This document shows positions 10,045 through 18,020 of a DNA stretch of 64,000 nucleotides, in pieces. The number at the start of each line of letters is the position of its first letter. Position 1 is the first letter of the stretch. Where the stretch lies: positions 27,714-91,713 of the forward strand of contig JAMCQR010000037.1 of the NCBI GenBank assembly GCA_023379555.1, given 5' to 3'. The stretch comes from Thermoplasmatota archaeon. GTDB taxonomy: Archaea > Thermoplasmatota > Thermoplasmata > Thermoplasmatales > GCA-001856825. Below the pieces are notes generated by a model. The model did not search any database. It was not told where the DNA came from and saw nothing but the letters and a program-made list of their open reading frames with translations. The translations under genes and the position numbers were made by a program.

Positions 10045-10791
10045 TCATCTCAATTCATCTCTGATCGATAGACAGTAGTCTGAGATTATCCCTGAGGCGC
10101 CAATGCTCCTGGCCCTTTTCGCTTCCGATATGTCGTTGACGTTCCAGAATATTATTTTCTTCCCTTGATTTCTCATTGCGTGGAAGTGAATAATTTCAGA
10201 AAGGTCAAAAGACGGGAGCAGATAATCGGTCTCAAGACTTAAGAGATATTCCTCGTTGATATTTTTGTCCCGTTCAATTGATTCTCTGTCGAAGAGGAAA
10301 CCAGTTTTTATGTTCCTATCAATCCTTTTCACTGTGTTGATAGAATTGATGTTGAATGAGATCAGTACCTCATTGATGTGAGGGAACTGTTTCACCAGAG
10401 AAACAACTTTCTCCACCAATCCCTGGTTGACTTCATTGAAATCATCATCAAGTGTTTTGAGCTCTATGAAGTAAAGGAATTTTCCGACTCTCTCAATTAC
10501 CTGTGACAGCAATGGGATCCTCTCCTCTGTCCCTTCTATGCTGGCCTCCTTCAGATACTGATAATCATAGTCATAGATCATCCCTTCCAGCCCTGTGAGC
10601 CTGCCAGCATAATAGTCGTGATACACTATGATTTCCTTGTCCCTTGAGAGCTGGACGTCCATCTCAATTCCGTCGAGTCCAGCATCCTTTGCAAGCTGGA
10701 ACCCTCTTGCAGTATTCTCCACCTCCCTCTCCCTGAGCCCCCTGTGTCCTATAAAGAGGAACCTACCATCCATGAGTGTCACTCGGGTCAT
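10045..10791 (-). CDS. ugpQ: glycerophosphodiester phosphodiesterase
   Basis: GDPD-family TIM-barrel enzyme of 248 aa that hydrolyses glycerophosphodiesters to glycerol phosphate and an alcohol. The catalytic signature is visible: GHRG (about residues 15-18), the ENT tripeptide, DGIEMDVQLSRD with the metal-binding Glu and Asp, and HDYY for the second catalytic His. IELKTLDDD supplies a further acidic ligand. No signal peptide is evident, so it probably acts in the cytoplasm. It is divergent from a phosphate transport pair, so a role in recovering phosphate or glycerol from lipid headgroups is a reasonable inference. Confidence 0.9.
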   Translation of the reverse strand: MTRVTLMDGRFLFIGHRGLREREVENTARGFQLAKDAGLDGIEMDVQLSRDKEIIVYHDYYAGRLTGLEGMIYDYDYQYLKEASIEGTEERIPLLSQVIERVGKFLYFIELKTLDDDFNEVNQGLVEKVVSLVKQFPHINEVLISFNINSINTVKRIDRNIKTGFLFDRESIERDKNINEEYLLSLETDYLLPSFDLSEIIHFHAMRNQGKKIIFWNVNDISEAKRARSIGASGIISDYCLSIRDELR

Positions 10792-10914
10792 TGCAGACCC
10801 AATCTTAAGTTTTCATCAAGCTGCATCTCCCATAGGTAAAACTGACTCAGGTGGGAAGGGAAGGATAGGGAAAATAATATATTTCGGAGGAAATGTCGTC
10901 GGAGAAGGTCAGGA

Positions 10915-11589
10915 ATGATGTTCAGGCAATTCAAGGATGGGCTTGTAGCGGGGGAAAAGAGAATATTCGCAGAGCTGAAAAGTGCGATGAGCCTCTCAGG
11001 GCAGGCAAATGTTCTCGTGATGGAAATGTTGAAGACAGAATCGGTAGAGAAAATTCAGGAATTGAACCACAGGATAAGAGAACTTGAAAAGACGGGGGAT
11101 CAGGCATCATTCCAGATGCTGAGCGAAATATCATCCGGTGCACTTGTGTCTGGCGTGGTTGACAAGATACTTGAACTCGTATCACTGGTAGATGACGTGA
11201 TGGACAAATTCTATTATGTAAGCAGGGAAATCAACAGGATGAATTTCTCTCAGGTCGATGGTATTTCCAAGAAAGATAAACTTTTTCACAACTCGCTCTA
11301 CAAGCTTCTCATACTTTCGGGAGATGCAATCCAGCTTGTTTCAAGGATTTTTGACGAGGGCAATATGAAGTCCGCCCTCAGTCTCCGTTCAAAGATTAAG
11401 GAGATAGAACAGGATGGGGACAATGTCAAGGACAATGCACTGGATGACCTTTACCTAAAGAGCAAGGAGCTCACGTACCTGGAATTCCAGTACTACATCA
11501 ACCTTCACCACAAGATAGATGACATTCTGGATGACTGCGAGGACATTTCGGATCTTGTGGTATCAATATTCAACTCTTTCACAAAATGA
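10915..11589 (+). CDS. DUF47 / PhoU-like phosphate transport accessory protein
   Basis: All-helical 224-aa protein of the DUF47 (TIGR00153) family, a PhoU-like regulator that is typically encoded directly before PiT transporters. Diagnostic stretches are ELEKTGDQASFQML near residue 60, a VDDVMDKFYYVSREINRM segment near 93 and KIDDILDDCEDISDLVV at the C-terminus; the acidic clusters bind metal in PhoU relatives. It overlaps the following transporter by 4 nt (ATGA), so translation is coupled. It probably gates or senses phosphate uptake. Confidence 0.88.
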   Translation: MMFRQFKDGLVAGEKRIFAELKSAMSLSGQANVLVMEMLKTESVEKIQELNHRIRELEKTGDQASFQMLSEISSGALVSGVVDKILELVSLVDDVMDKFYYVSREINRMNFSQVDGISKKDKLFHNSLYKLLILSGDAIQLVSRIFDEGNMKSALSLRSKIKEIEQDGDNVKDNALDDLYLKSKELTYLEFQYYINLHHKIDDILDDCEDISDLVVSIFNSFTK

Positions 11590-12503
11590 TTGAATATCTG
11601 CTGACGCTGGTTCTCCTATTTGTCACAGTACTAGTGGTTTCAGGAAATAACACTTCAGTCTCAATTGGACCGCTGGTGGGAAGCGGGTCAGCACGAATAA
11701 GAAATGCGCAGGTAATTGTCATTATAGGATTCATCTCTGGGCTGATCATTCAGGGTCAAAGGATGCAGACAGCATCCTATTACCTTCTTCCCTTCAGAAC
11801 GCCTGGTATGGTTGCACTTGCCTTCCTTGTGACATCATTGATTTTCACTCTCGGTCATTTCCTCAAGACCCCGCTCTCCCTTACCATGGCCCTGGTCGGT
11901 GTTTTGCTTGGCATGTCTTTCCACAGCTATTCTGCAGTCTCTTCAGCATTCGTTCTTCGCATGGTGCTGCTCTGGAGCATTGCTCCGCTGGCCGCATTCC
12001 TCCTCTCATACTTGGCAAACAGGGCTCTGGGGAGATTCCAGAGCCATTCGATATGGAGAAGACTGGAGATTCTCAGGGCACTCCTTATTGCTACGTCCTT
12101 CATTGCATCTTACACGCTTGGTACGAATACTATCGGACTGATAGTGTCAATTGCAGGATTCAGTCCCCTGGACGTGATTCTGTCGTCAGTCGCAATCGTG
12201 GCCGGGGTACTCCTTTTCAGTTCAGGGGAGATAAACAGGATAGGGAGGGAGCTTTTCTCATTGAGGACAACGGGAGCACTGACTTCCATATTCATTTCTG
12301 CATTCTTGGTGGAAGCGGGTACGCTTCTTTCAATCCCGGTATCGAACAGCCAGGCACTTTCATCAGGAGTAATGGGAGTGGGCTTTTCCTACAGGACAAG
12401 ATTTGTCAGGCTCTGGCCATTTGCAATAATAATTCTTGGTTGGATCATCACCCCGCTACTGGGCTTCATCGCAGGTTTCGGGATACAGTTCTTCTATCGC
12501 TGA
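11586..12503 (+). CDS. PiT-family inorganic phosphate transporter
   Basis: Polytopic membrane protein (305 aa, about 9-10 hydrophobic segments) of the PiT family, which imports phosphate with H+ or Na+. The family repeat motif appears in variant form: GNNTSVSIGPLVGSGSARIR near residue 20 in place of the usual GANDxAN-type signature, and a second related segment SIPVSNSQALSSGVMG near 240. The short length fits archaeal PiT proteins. The overlap with the DUF47 gene supports the assignment. The variant motif means the transported ion is inferred. Confidence 0.85.
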   Translation: MIEYLLTLVLLFVTVLVVSGNNTSVSIGPLVGSGSARIRNAQVIVIIGFISGLIIQGQRMQTASYYLLPFRTPGMVALAFLVTSLIFTLGHFLKTPLSLTMALVGVLLGMSFHSYSAVSSAFVLRMVLLWSIAPLAAFLLSYLANRALGRFQSHSIWRRLEILRALLIATSFIASYTLGTNTIGLIVSIAGFSPLDVILSSVAIVAGVLLFSSGEINRIGRELFSLRTTGALTSIFISAFLVEAGTLLSIPVSNSQALSSGVMGVGFSYRTRFVRLWPFAIIILGWIITPLLGFIAGFGIQFFYR

Positions 12504-12734
12504 TGGTCCTGGCCTATACTCTCTACAGGCAAAATGGCCTGAAATAATTGGAAATTAGAGGGGATGGCTTGACCGTTCCTCCATCAGTATGAAAAATGAG
12601 AACGTATCATCAATTGAGAATGGAGGTGGTTTTGAATGAATTCATTTTGTTTAGAGGCGGATCAACGGTCTGTGAGGGCCAGGAATGATTCAAGTCAGAA
12701 ATTTAAGGATACAGACTGGAAGCGTCTTCACAGA

Positions 12735-13163
12735 TCAACCCTTTTTCATCGCTTTCCGGTATTCACTCAACTTTGCATAATATTTCCCGTATTCGTTCCT
12801 CGACATGTCGCGCAGTCCCCTGCCGGCGAACTCTACAACCGCCTTTCTGACGCGCCTGGTCCCACTGTTCAGAACCACCATACCAGCACCAACCAGGGAG
12901 ATTACTATGGGTATGTAAATCTCAGGGTCAAGGTTCATGAGAGCTACGTAGGAGACAGAATGGTAATGATTTCCAGCCCCATTTACCACCACTTTTACTG
13001 TGTAGAATTCCAGGAAAATGGTCAGTGCTATGCCAACGTACGCAATTATCATCCCGATGTAGGTTAACCTCTTGCCTGTTTCAATCTTCTGTAGAATTGA
13101 CGGATCCACCGTATACCCCAACTCAGCGTCTATCTGCAGTTGAGAGTCATCCCTGCCCGTCAT
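12735..13163 (-). CDS. hypothetical membrane protein, two transmembrane segments
   Basis: Unrecognised 142-aa protein. It has an N-terminal soluble stretch of about 30 residues, a hydrophobic helix LTYIGMIIAYVGIALTIFLEF, a polar loop, a second helix YIPIVISLVGAGMVVL, and a basic C-terminal tail rich in Arg, Lys and Tyr. The ATG at 13163 is preferred over an upstream TTG at 13169 because a TATA-like sequence lies about 21 bp ahead. The 5' part of a plus-strand frame with a strong ribosome-binding site lies antisense to it (see findings). No function is proposed. Confidence 0.6.
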   Translation of the reverse strand: MTGRDDSQLQIDAELGYTVDPSILQKIETGKRLTYIGMIIAYVGIALTIFLEFYTVKVVVNGAGNHYHSVSYVALMNLDPEIYIPIVISLVGAGMVVLNSGTRRVRKAVVEFAGRGLRDMSRNEYGKYYAKLSEYRKAMKKG

Positions 13164-13282
13164 CAACAAAAGAGGAAATATACAGGTAAATACTTTTTGA
13201 ACATACGATCAGAAGAGTTCAACTATTGAGCCTCATTGAGAAGTAAAAATAATTTTGCGGTCGTCAGGCACCAGTGTGATCA

Positions 13283-13657
13283 TCAGCTGTTCTGCTTCCT
13301 TACTGTCATATCCTTCAGCGACCCAATCCTCCAGCGAATCAGTATGAGTGATACCGCGAGCACCAGTAACAGCAGAATGATATAGACAATGTCAAACCTC
13401 AGGACTGTCACTGAAATGAAGAGGAAGGCGAATCCCAGCACGTAATATAACCAGACAAATCCTCTCAGAATCTTGTTGACACCGACGAAAGCATAGAGGA
13501 GATAACCTATGAATGAGAATACCAGCGAGAGTATCCCGACGGTTGCAACTGCATTAGCTTTATTAGGCGAAGGCTCTATGATGTAGTAGAACAGCAATCC
13601 TGCGAATATTGTAAGAATTACGGCAACCAATATGGAAATAAGGTCTCTTGATTTCAT
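13283..13657 (-). CDS. hypothetical membrane protein, four transmembrane segments
   Basis: Unrecognised 124-aa integral membrane protein. Four hydrophobic segments are visible: ISILVAVILTIFAGLLFYYI, ATVGILSLVFSFIGYLLYAFV, FVWLYYVLGFAFLFISVTVL and VYIILLLLVLAVSLILI, followed by a short basic tail. The ATG at 13657 lies about 5 nt after the start site predicted from a TTAAATAT box; an in-frame TTG at 13666 is the alternative. No family assignment is possible from the sequence alone. Confidence 0.65.
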   Translation of the reverse strand: MKSRDLISILVAVILTIFAGLLFYYIIEPSPNKANAVATVGILSLVFSFIGYLLYAFVGVNKILRGFVWLYYVLGFAFLFISVTVLRFDIVYIILLLLVLAVSLILIRWRIGSLKDMTVRKQNS

Positions 13658-13733
13658 CAGATTCAAGTTTACTAAGAGTTCACGATATTTAACAATTACT
13701 AAGGATTATCCAGATGCTAAAAGGGGAATCTTA

Positions 13734-14156
13734 TCAGAAGCCCTTGATCATGGCATCTATCTGGGGGAAAACGTCGCCCACCAGGAACGTGGAACCGCAA
13801 TATTTACACTTTACAGTCAAGCTATCCGGGAAAGGTAGCTGCGCATTACACTTGGGGCATCTAAGTTCTATGATTCCAGTTGAATGGGCTCCGATGTTCC
13901 CTGTTCCCCTTGGCATCTGGTGGTAAATTCCTTCCTTGGCAATCCTTTCAGCGAGTAAAATTATCTTCCTGCTCAGCTCATCCTTCAGCCCAACCAATTT
14001 CTCATATTCCTCCGTCAGATTCCTGTTTTTTCTGATACTGCCAGCAAGTTTAAGCAGGACACTGCTATCAGTCCTTCCCTTCTCTCCCCTGTAGAGCTCC
14101 TCCAGAACCAGCAGATTCTTTTTTATTGAAACAATGTTCACAATCTCCCCTCTCAC
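13734..14156 (-). CDS. zinc-ribbon protein, apparent frameshift; intact gene probably starts at 14248
   Basis: The open frame gives 140 aa with a GTG start: a helical N-terminal two thirds and a C-terminal zinc ribbon CPKCNAQLPFPD...CKYCGSTF (four cysteines). The same frame reads on upstream of the GTG as coherent protein (NCGASITEDNLPPEVRG), and a separate frame from ATG 14248 gives MLLERQIREEVLGKIRK. The two join if the A-run at 14197-14200 (minus strand) had one more A. The gene would then start 12 nt after the PH-like gene, as an operon partner. Function unknown; the ribbon may be structural. Confidence 0.7.
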   Translation of the reverse strand: MRGEIVNIVSIKKNLLVLEELYRGEKGRTDSSVLLKLAGSIRKNRNLTEEYEKLVGLKDELSRKIILLAERIAKEGIYHQMPRGTGNIGAHSTGIIELRCPKCNAQLPFPDSLTVKCKYCGSTFLVGDVFPQIDAMIKGF

Positions 14157-14258
14157 CTCAGGGGGAAGATTGTCCTCCGTTATACTGGCCCCACAGTTTT
14201 CCTGATCTTCCCAAGCACCTCTTCCCTGATCTGTCTTTCCAGCAACATGAATCCCTGC

Positions 14259-14579
14259 CTAAACGAACTGCATTATCTGTTGATAGAGCGTTTTCATGGC
14301 GGCAGCGTTCCCTGAAAGCTGGATCAATGTCATTCCCTGGATTTCAATAATGCCTTCCTTTGAGATCAATCTCCTTTCCCTATACTTGATCCCCTGAAGC
14401 TCGTCAAGTTTCTGCGAAACAACGTCATCCTTCTTGACAATCAAACGTCTTGCACTGTGAAGAAGTACCCTCTTGTCTGTCAGTACAAGTTTGTAGGGTT
14501 TACCACCATATTCCACTGAATTTTCATCACTCTGGCATCTTATTTCCTCGCCCGGGATAAGATAATCCTCTAGTGCCAT
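14259..14579 (-). CDS. small PH-domain-like protein
   Basis: 106-aa protein starting MALEDYLIPGEEI, a typical opening of bacterial/archaeal PH-like (bPH) domains. It is followed by LVLTDKRVLLHSARR, in which the T-D-K/R-R strand is the family hallmark, and it ends in a C-terminal helix. The frame extends to 14645 but the longer N-terminus (MWIASFRGS) does not fit the domain, so ATG 14579 is preferred. It probably binds protein or lipid. It forms a two-gene unit with the zinc-ribbon gene, and another PH-like domain ends the protein at 48994-50349. Confidence 0.68.
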   Translation of the reverse strand: MALEDYLIPGEEIRCQSDENSVEYGGKPYKLVLTDKRVLLHSARRLIVKKDDVVSQKLDELQGIKYRERRLISKEGIIEIQGMTLIQLSGNAAAMKTLYQQIMQFV

Positions 14580-14661
14580 AGTCAAAGAATGCTTCTCATT
14601 ACTTAATCCTTTTAAGCAGGACCCTCGGAAGGATGCAATCCACAATGAACATTCACAGGTA

Positions 14662-14757
14662 TGCCGGGGACGGGAATCGAACCCGCGGCCTTCGGATTTC
14701 CCAGTTTAAATACTAATCCCTATGAGTCCGACGCTCTACCGACTAAGCCACCCCGGC
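14662..14757 (-). tRNA. tRNA-Met elongator (CAT), with 23-nt intron
   Basis: Acceptor GCCGGGG/CCCCGGC, D arm GCTTAGTCGGTAGAGC, anticodon stem TCGGA/TCCGA, loop CTCATAA once the intron at 14698-14720 is removed, and T arm GCGGG/CCCGT with loop TTCGATT. The intron sits between positions 37 and 38. Anticodon-loop CTCA can pair with TGGG near the intron 3' end to give a 4-bp helix flanked by two 3-nt bulges, the bulge-helix-bulge cut by EndA. The G1-C72 pair argues against an initiator tRNA. Its 5' end overlaps the end of the eS1 gene. Confidence 0.93.
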
Positions 14758-15408
14758 GTCAATTAGCTCCTCTTCTACATTCTCAACTGGATGGGACTCT
14801 TCTCTTTTCTTCTGGTTCTTCAAAATTTCAGTCTTCCTGATCTCAATCTTGCGTGTGGGATAGGTGGTCTTTATCTGTTCAAAAATATCATTGTTTATCT
14901 GCGGCGAGAAAATATAGACAACCAGCTGATCAAAGGGCAGGGATGCAGCTTTTGTCTTGAGGAACTCATTTACCAAGTTTCTCAGTTTAGTTTCAATTGC
15001 ACTTATGATCTTTCTGTCGACCACAAGCAATGTTTTAACTCTGAGATGATAATTATCAGACGTTGTTACGTCAACCACAGCGTCTATTCTGGTTTTCCTT
15101 CTCCTTATCATCCTTCTGACATAATCGTGGCTCACTTCATGCCCCTCGAATTCAGTGAACGCCTTCTCTCCTTCCACCTTCACTGTCCTGAACATCAGCT
15201 TGACGTGGGATTGCTTGAAGTCTCCCGTCAGGTCAGATAGGGCAACCTCTGAAATTCTGCCGATCATTTCTTCGGGAGAATCAGCCGGAGATGATCCTAT
15301 TTCCTTTTTTCCAAATGAATCATTTGCGAGTATATGGTACCAGATCTTTGTCTTCCATTTGTCCTTGACTTTCTTTGCTGCGACTCTCGCTGATTTTTCC
15401 TTACTCAA
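14743..15408 (-). CDS. rps3ae: 30S ribosomal protein S3Ae (eS1)
   Basis: 221-aa small-subunit ribosomal protein eS1, shared only by archaea and eukaryotes. KDKWKTKIWYHILAND at the N-terminus, VRRMIRRRKTRIDAVVDV in the middle and the basic/acidic C-terminal tail are characteristic. The start is TTG 15408, preceded by a GGATGAT ribosome-binding-like sequence. The TAG stop and last four sense codons lie inside the tRNA-Met gene on the same strand (15-nt overlap), so 5' processing of the tRNA would cut this mRNA before its stop codon. Confidence 0.93.
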   Translation of the reverse strand: MSKEKSARVAAKKVKDKWKTKIWYHILANDSFGKKEIGSSPADSPEEMIGRISEVALSDLTGDFKQSHVKLMFRTVKVEGEKAFTEFEGHEVSHDYVRRMIRRRKTRIDAVVDVTTSDNYHLRVKTLLVVDRKIISAIETKLRNLVNEFLKTKAASLPFDQLVVYIFSPQINNDIFEQIKTTYPTRKIEIRKTEILKNQKKREESHPVENVEEELIDAGVA

Positions 15409-15475
15409 CCATTATCATCCCGTTACCCGTGAACAATTAAATTAATAAATACTTTGTTGAAGGAGAAGACCGAAT

Positions 15476-15487
15476 GTAACATATATC
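15476..15487 (+). promoter_or_regulatory. TATA box of the pheT-nog1-gltX operon
   Basis: GTAACATATATC is centred about 26 bp before the ATG at 15508, which fits a leaderless transcript and argues against the longer frame that begins upstream of this box. Confidence 0.55.
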
Positions 15488-15507
15488 AATTGCATATTGG
15501 GAATCAA

Positions 15508-17082
15508 ATGGTATTAGTTAGATTTCCCCATAATATGTTGATCAGGTATTCAGGACTGGATGAAAGGCAGTTGCTTGAGATACCCTGGAAGCTGGGTGGG
15601 GAGTCAAAAATCGAAGGGGACTCAATCATAATGGAGTTCAATCCTGACAGGCCCGACCTTTATTCAATCCAGGGAGTCACAAGGGCCATGCGCCTCTTCA
15701 CTGGTGCTGAAGAGCCTTCAGAGGATGATATTCGCGGAACCCATCATAAGATAGTGAGCTCGCCTCCGGAATCCAGGCCATATTTCCTTGCTGCAATAGT
15801 CAAGGGCGTTAATGCAGGTTTGCTGCTGGAACAGATCATAGATTTCCAGGAAAAGCTGCACACAACCATAGGGAGGAACAGGAAATTCTCTGCCATCGGA
15901 CTGCACGACCTGTCAAAGGTGGTATTCCCGCTAAGTTATGGCGAAGTGGCAAGGGACCACAGATTCAGGCCGCTGGGTGGAGACAGTGAAATTACGCTGA
16001 GTGAATTCATGGGAAATCACCCAAAGGCGAAGGAGTATGGTGAGCTTGTGGGAGAACGGATTCCAGCCATCACCGATGCAAACGGTGAAATAATATCTCT
16101 CCCACCAATACTGAATTCCTCCATCACAGAAATAGGAAAGGAGACAAGGGACATATTCGTCGACGTTACAGGGACAAATTATTCAGTCGTCTACAAGACG
16201 CTCATGCTGATGATAACATCACTCTCCTACGGGGATGGAAAGATGTACAGTGTTCTGTTGAACGGTGCGCCCTCTCCCTCCACAGAGAGAAGATACATCA
16301 GCATTCCCACCAGAGGACTGAAAAAAGTTCTTGGATACGATACGGGGATTGAAACTATTGAAAATTCCCTCACGAAAATGGGGTACCTGATTGCCGGGGA
16401 AAAGGTACTCGTCCCTCTCTACAGATTCGACATACTTCATGACGTTGATGTAGTTGAGGACATAATAAAGGGGATAGGCTTCGAGAACGTCAGGATGTCA
16501 AAGGAAGAGTTTGTGAACTACGGGAAACAGAATGCACTGAGACACCTTGAGGAAAAGACCAGGGTGCTTCTTCTTGGATACGGGATGAATGAGGTGGTCA
16601 ATGCAGTCCTTACCAACGGAACGTTCAACAGAATGTATGGATTCAAGGATGAAGCGGTGAAAATTCAGAATCCCCTCAGCCTGGAGCAGGACCATGTGAG
16701 GACCAGGATAGCGCCATCACTGATGCATACGCTGCTCAATAATTTCAGGAACCAGTACCCTCAGAGGATATACGAGATCGGTACGGTACACAGGGGCGGG
16801 AAGGAAATAGATGCCCTTGGGATAGCCGTGTCACACAGGGAGGCATCTTTCTCAGAAATAAAGGGACTGATGATTGGGTTACTGGAAGATCTGGACATCA
16901 CGAATTACAAGATTGACAAGTATGAGCTTCCCATGTTTGTGAAAGGAAGACTTGCAAGTGTAATCGTGGAGGATACAATTTGTGGTTTCTTCGGCGAAGT
17001 GGATCCGCTACTGCTCAGAAACATTGGACTGAAGATGCCTGTGGCACTAGGGGAACTAGATATTTCTGAGGTGCTATCATGA
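15508..17082 (+). CDS. pheT: phenylalanyl-tRNA synthetase beta subunit
   Basis: 524-aa archaeal-type PheT, the beta subunit of the (alpha-beta)2 enzyme that charges tRNA-Phe. It opens MVLVRFPHNMLIRYSGL, has the B3/B4 region around FNPDRPDLYSIQGVTRAMR (about residues 52-70), GGESKIEGDSIIMEF before it, and a C-terminal catalytic-like fold with NPLSLEQDHVRTRIAPSL. The ATG at 15508 was chosen over an in-frame TTG at 15454 because of the TATA box position. It overlaps nog1 by 4 nt. The alpha subunit gene is not in this window. Confidence 0.94.
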   Translation: MVLVRFPHNMLIRYSGLDERQLLEIPWKLGGESKIEGDSIIMEFNPDRPDLYSIQGVTRAMRLFTGAEEPSEDDIRGTHHKIVSSPPESRPYFLAAIVKGVNAGLLLEQIIDFQEKLHTTIGRNRKFSAIGLHDLSKVVFPLSYGEVARDHRFRPLGGDSEITLSEFMGNHPKAKEYGELVGERIPAITDANGEIISLPPILNSSITEIGKETRDIFVDVTGTNYSVVYKTLMLMITSLSYGDGKMYSVLLNGAPSPSTERRYISIPTRGLKKVLGYDTGIETIENSLTKMGYLIAGEKVLVPLYRFDILHDVDVVEDIIKGIGFENVRMSKEEFVNYGKQNALRHLEEKTRVLLLGYGMNEVVNAVLTNGTFNRMYGFKDEAVKIQNPLSLEQDHVRTRIAPSLMHTLLNNFRNQYPQRIYEIGTVHRGGKEIDALGIAVSHREASFSEIKGLMIGLLEDLDITNYKIDKYELPMFVKGRLASVIVEDTICGFFGEVDPLLLRNIGLKMPVALGELDISEVLS

Positions 17083-18020
17083 TTCCCGATAAGATACCGC
17101 CGGTGCTGAGTGCGCAGGAGATTATAGAGAAGAGTTTCAAGAATACGAACAAGATCCAGGACATATACAAGCCTAAATTCCTTGACAAGGTCAAAACAGT
17201 CTCGATCCAGAAGGTACAGATAATGGAAGCTACCTCCAGGAGGATTCTAAACAGGGTGTACAGGGGATTCCCAAAGCTTGAGGACCTGGACCCTTTCGAG
17301 AAGGACATGATGTTCATACTCACCAATGCAAGGGAATACGACAGAGCACTCACCAATGTCAGGTGGTCCACTGCCAAAATATCTGAGCTTGCAACCATCT
17401 CTATAAGAGGAATGAAGAAGGGCAGGGATGAACACGTTGTAGCAAAATTCAGGTCCTCCTTTTATGGTAGATTTTCTTCAGTAATTGAGAATCTGGACGA
17501 ATCACTTACCGTTCTGAGGGACGCACGCAACCAGATGAAAAGTATCCCGTTCATCCACAAGCAGGATAAAGTCGTCATCATTTCAGGCTTTCCAAACGTG
17601 GGGAAATCGATGCTCATTTCAAGGATCACCAACCTCAGACCGGAGATAGCCGACTACCCGTTCACCACAAGGGACATCAACATTGGGGTGATGGTATATG
17701 GCAATAAGAGATTCCAGGTTCTTGACGTCCCGGGTTTATTGAACAGGAATAAGACGAATCCAGTGGAAAAAAAGGCACTCGCGGCAATAAACAACGTTGG
17801 TGACATCATCGTCTATCTTTTCGACCCTACGGAGCAATGCGGTTATAGCCTGGAAGAACAGGAAAAATTATTCCAGGTACTGAAGGGTACGGGAAAGAAG
17901 ATCATTCCAGTAGACAACAAATCTGACCTCCTGAAGCTGGACAACGATCACATCAAGATATCAGCCCTGACCCAAGATGGGTTGATAGAATTGGTCAATC
18001 AATTGGGGGATAATAATTGA
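17079..18020 (+). CDS. Nog1-family GTPase
   Basis: 313-aa GTPase of the Nog1 (Obg-related) family, implicated in large ribosomal subunit assembly. An N-terminal helical NOG1 domain (about 1-155, with KVQIMEATSRRI and LTNAREYDRALTNVRWST) precedes the G domain. G1 is GFPNVGKS (170-177), G3 is DVPGLL and G4 is NKSD. The eukaryotic C-terminal extension is absent, as in other archaea. ATGA overlap with pheT and TGATG overlap with gltX indicate a translationally coupled operon devoted to translation. Confidence 0.92.
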   Translation: MIPDKIPPVLSAQEIIEKSFKNTNKIQDIYKPKFLDKVKTVSIQKVQIMEATSRRILNRVYRGFPKLEDLDPFEKDMMFILTNAREYDRALTNVRWSTAKISELATISIRGMKKGRDEHVVAKFRSSFYGRFSSVIENLDESLTVLRDARNQMKSIPFIHKQDKVVIISGFPNVGKSMLISRITNLRPEIADYPFTTRDINIGVMVYGNKRFQVLDVPGLLNRNKTNPVEKKALAAINNVGDIIVYLFDPTEQCGYSLEEQEKLFQVLKGTGKKIIPVDNKSDLLKLDNDHIKISALTQDGLIELVNQLGDNN

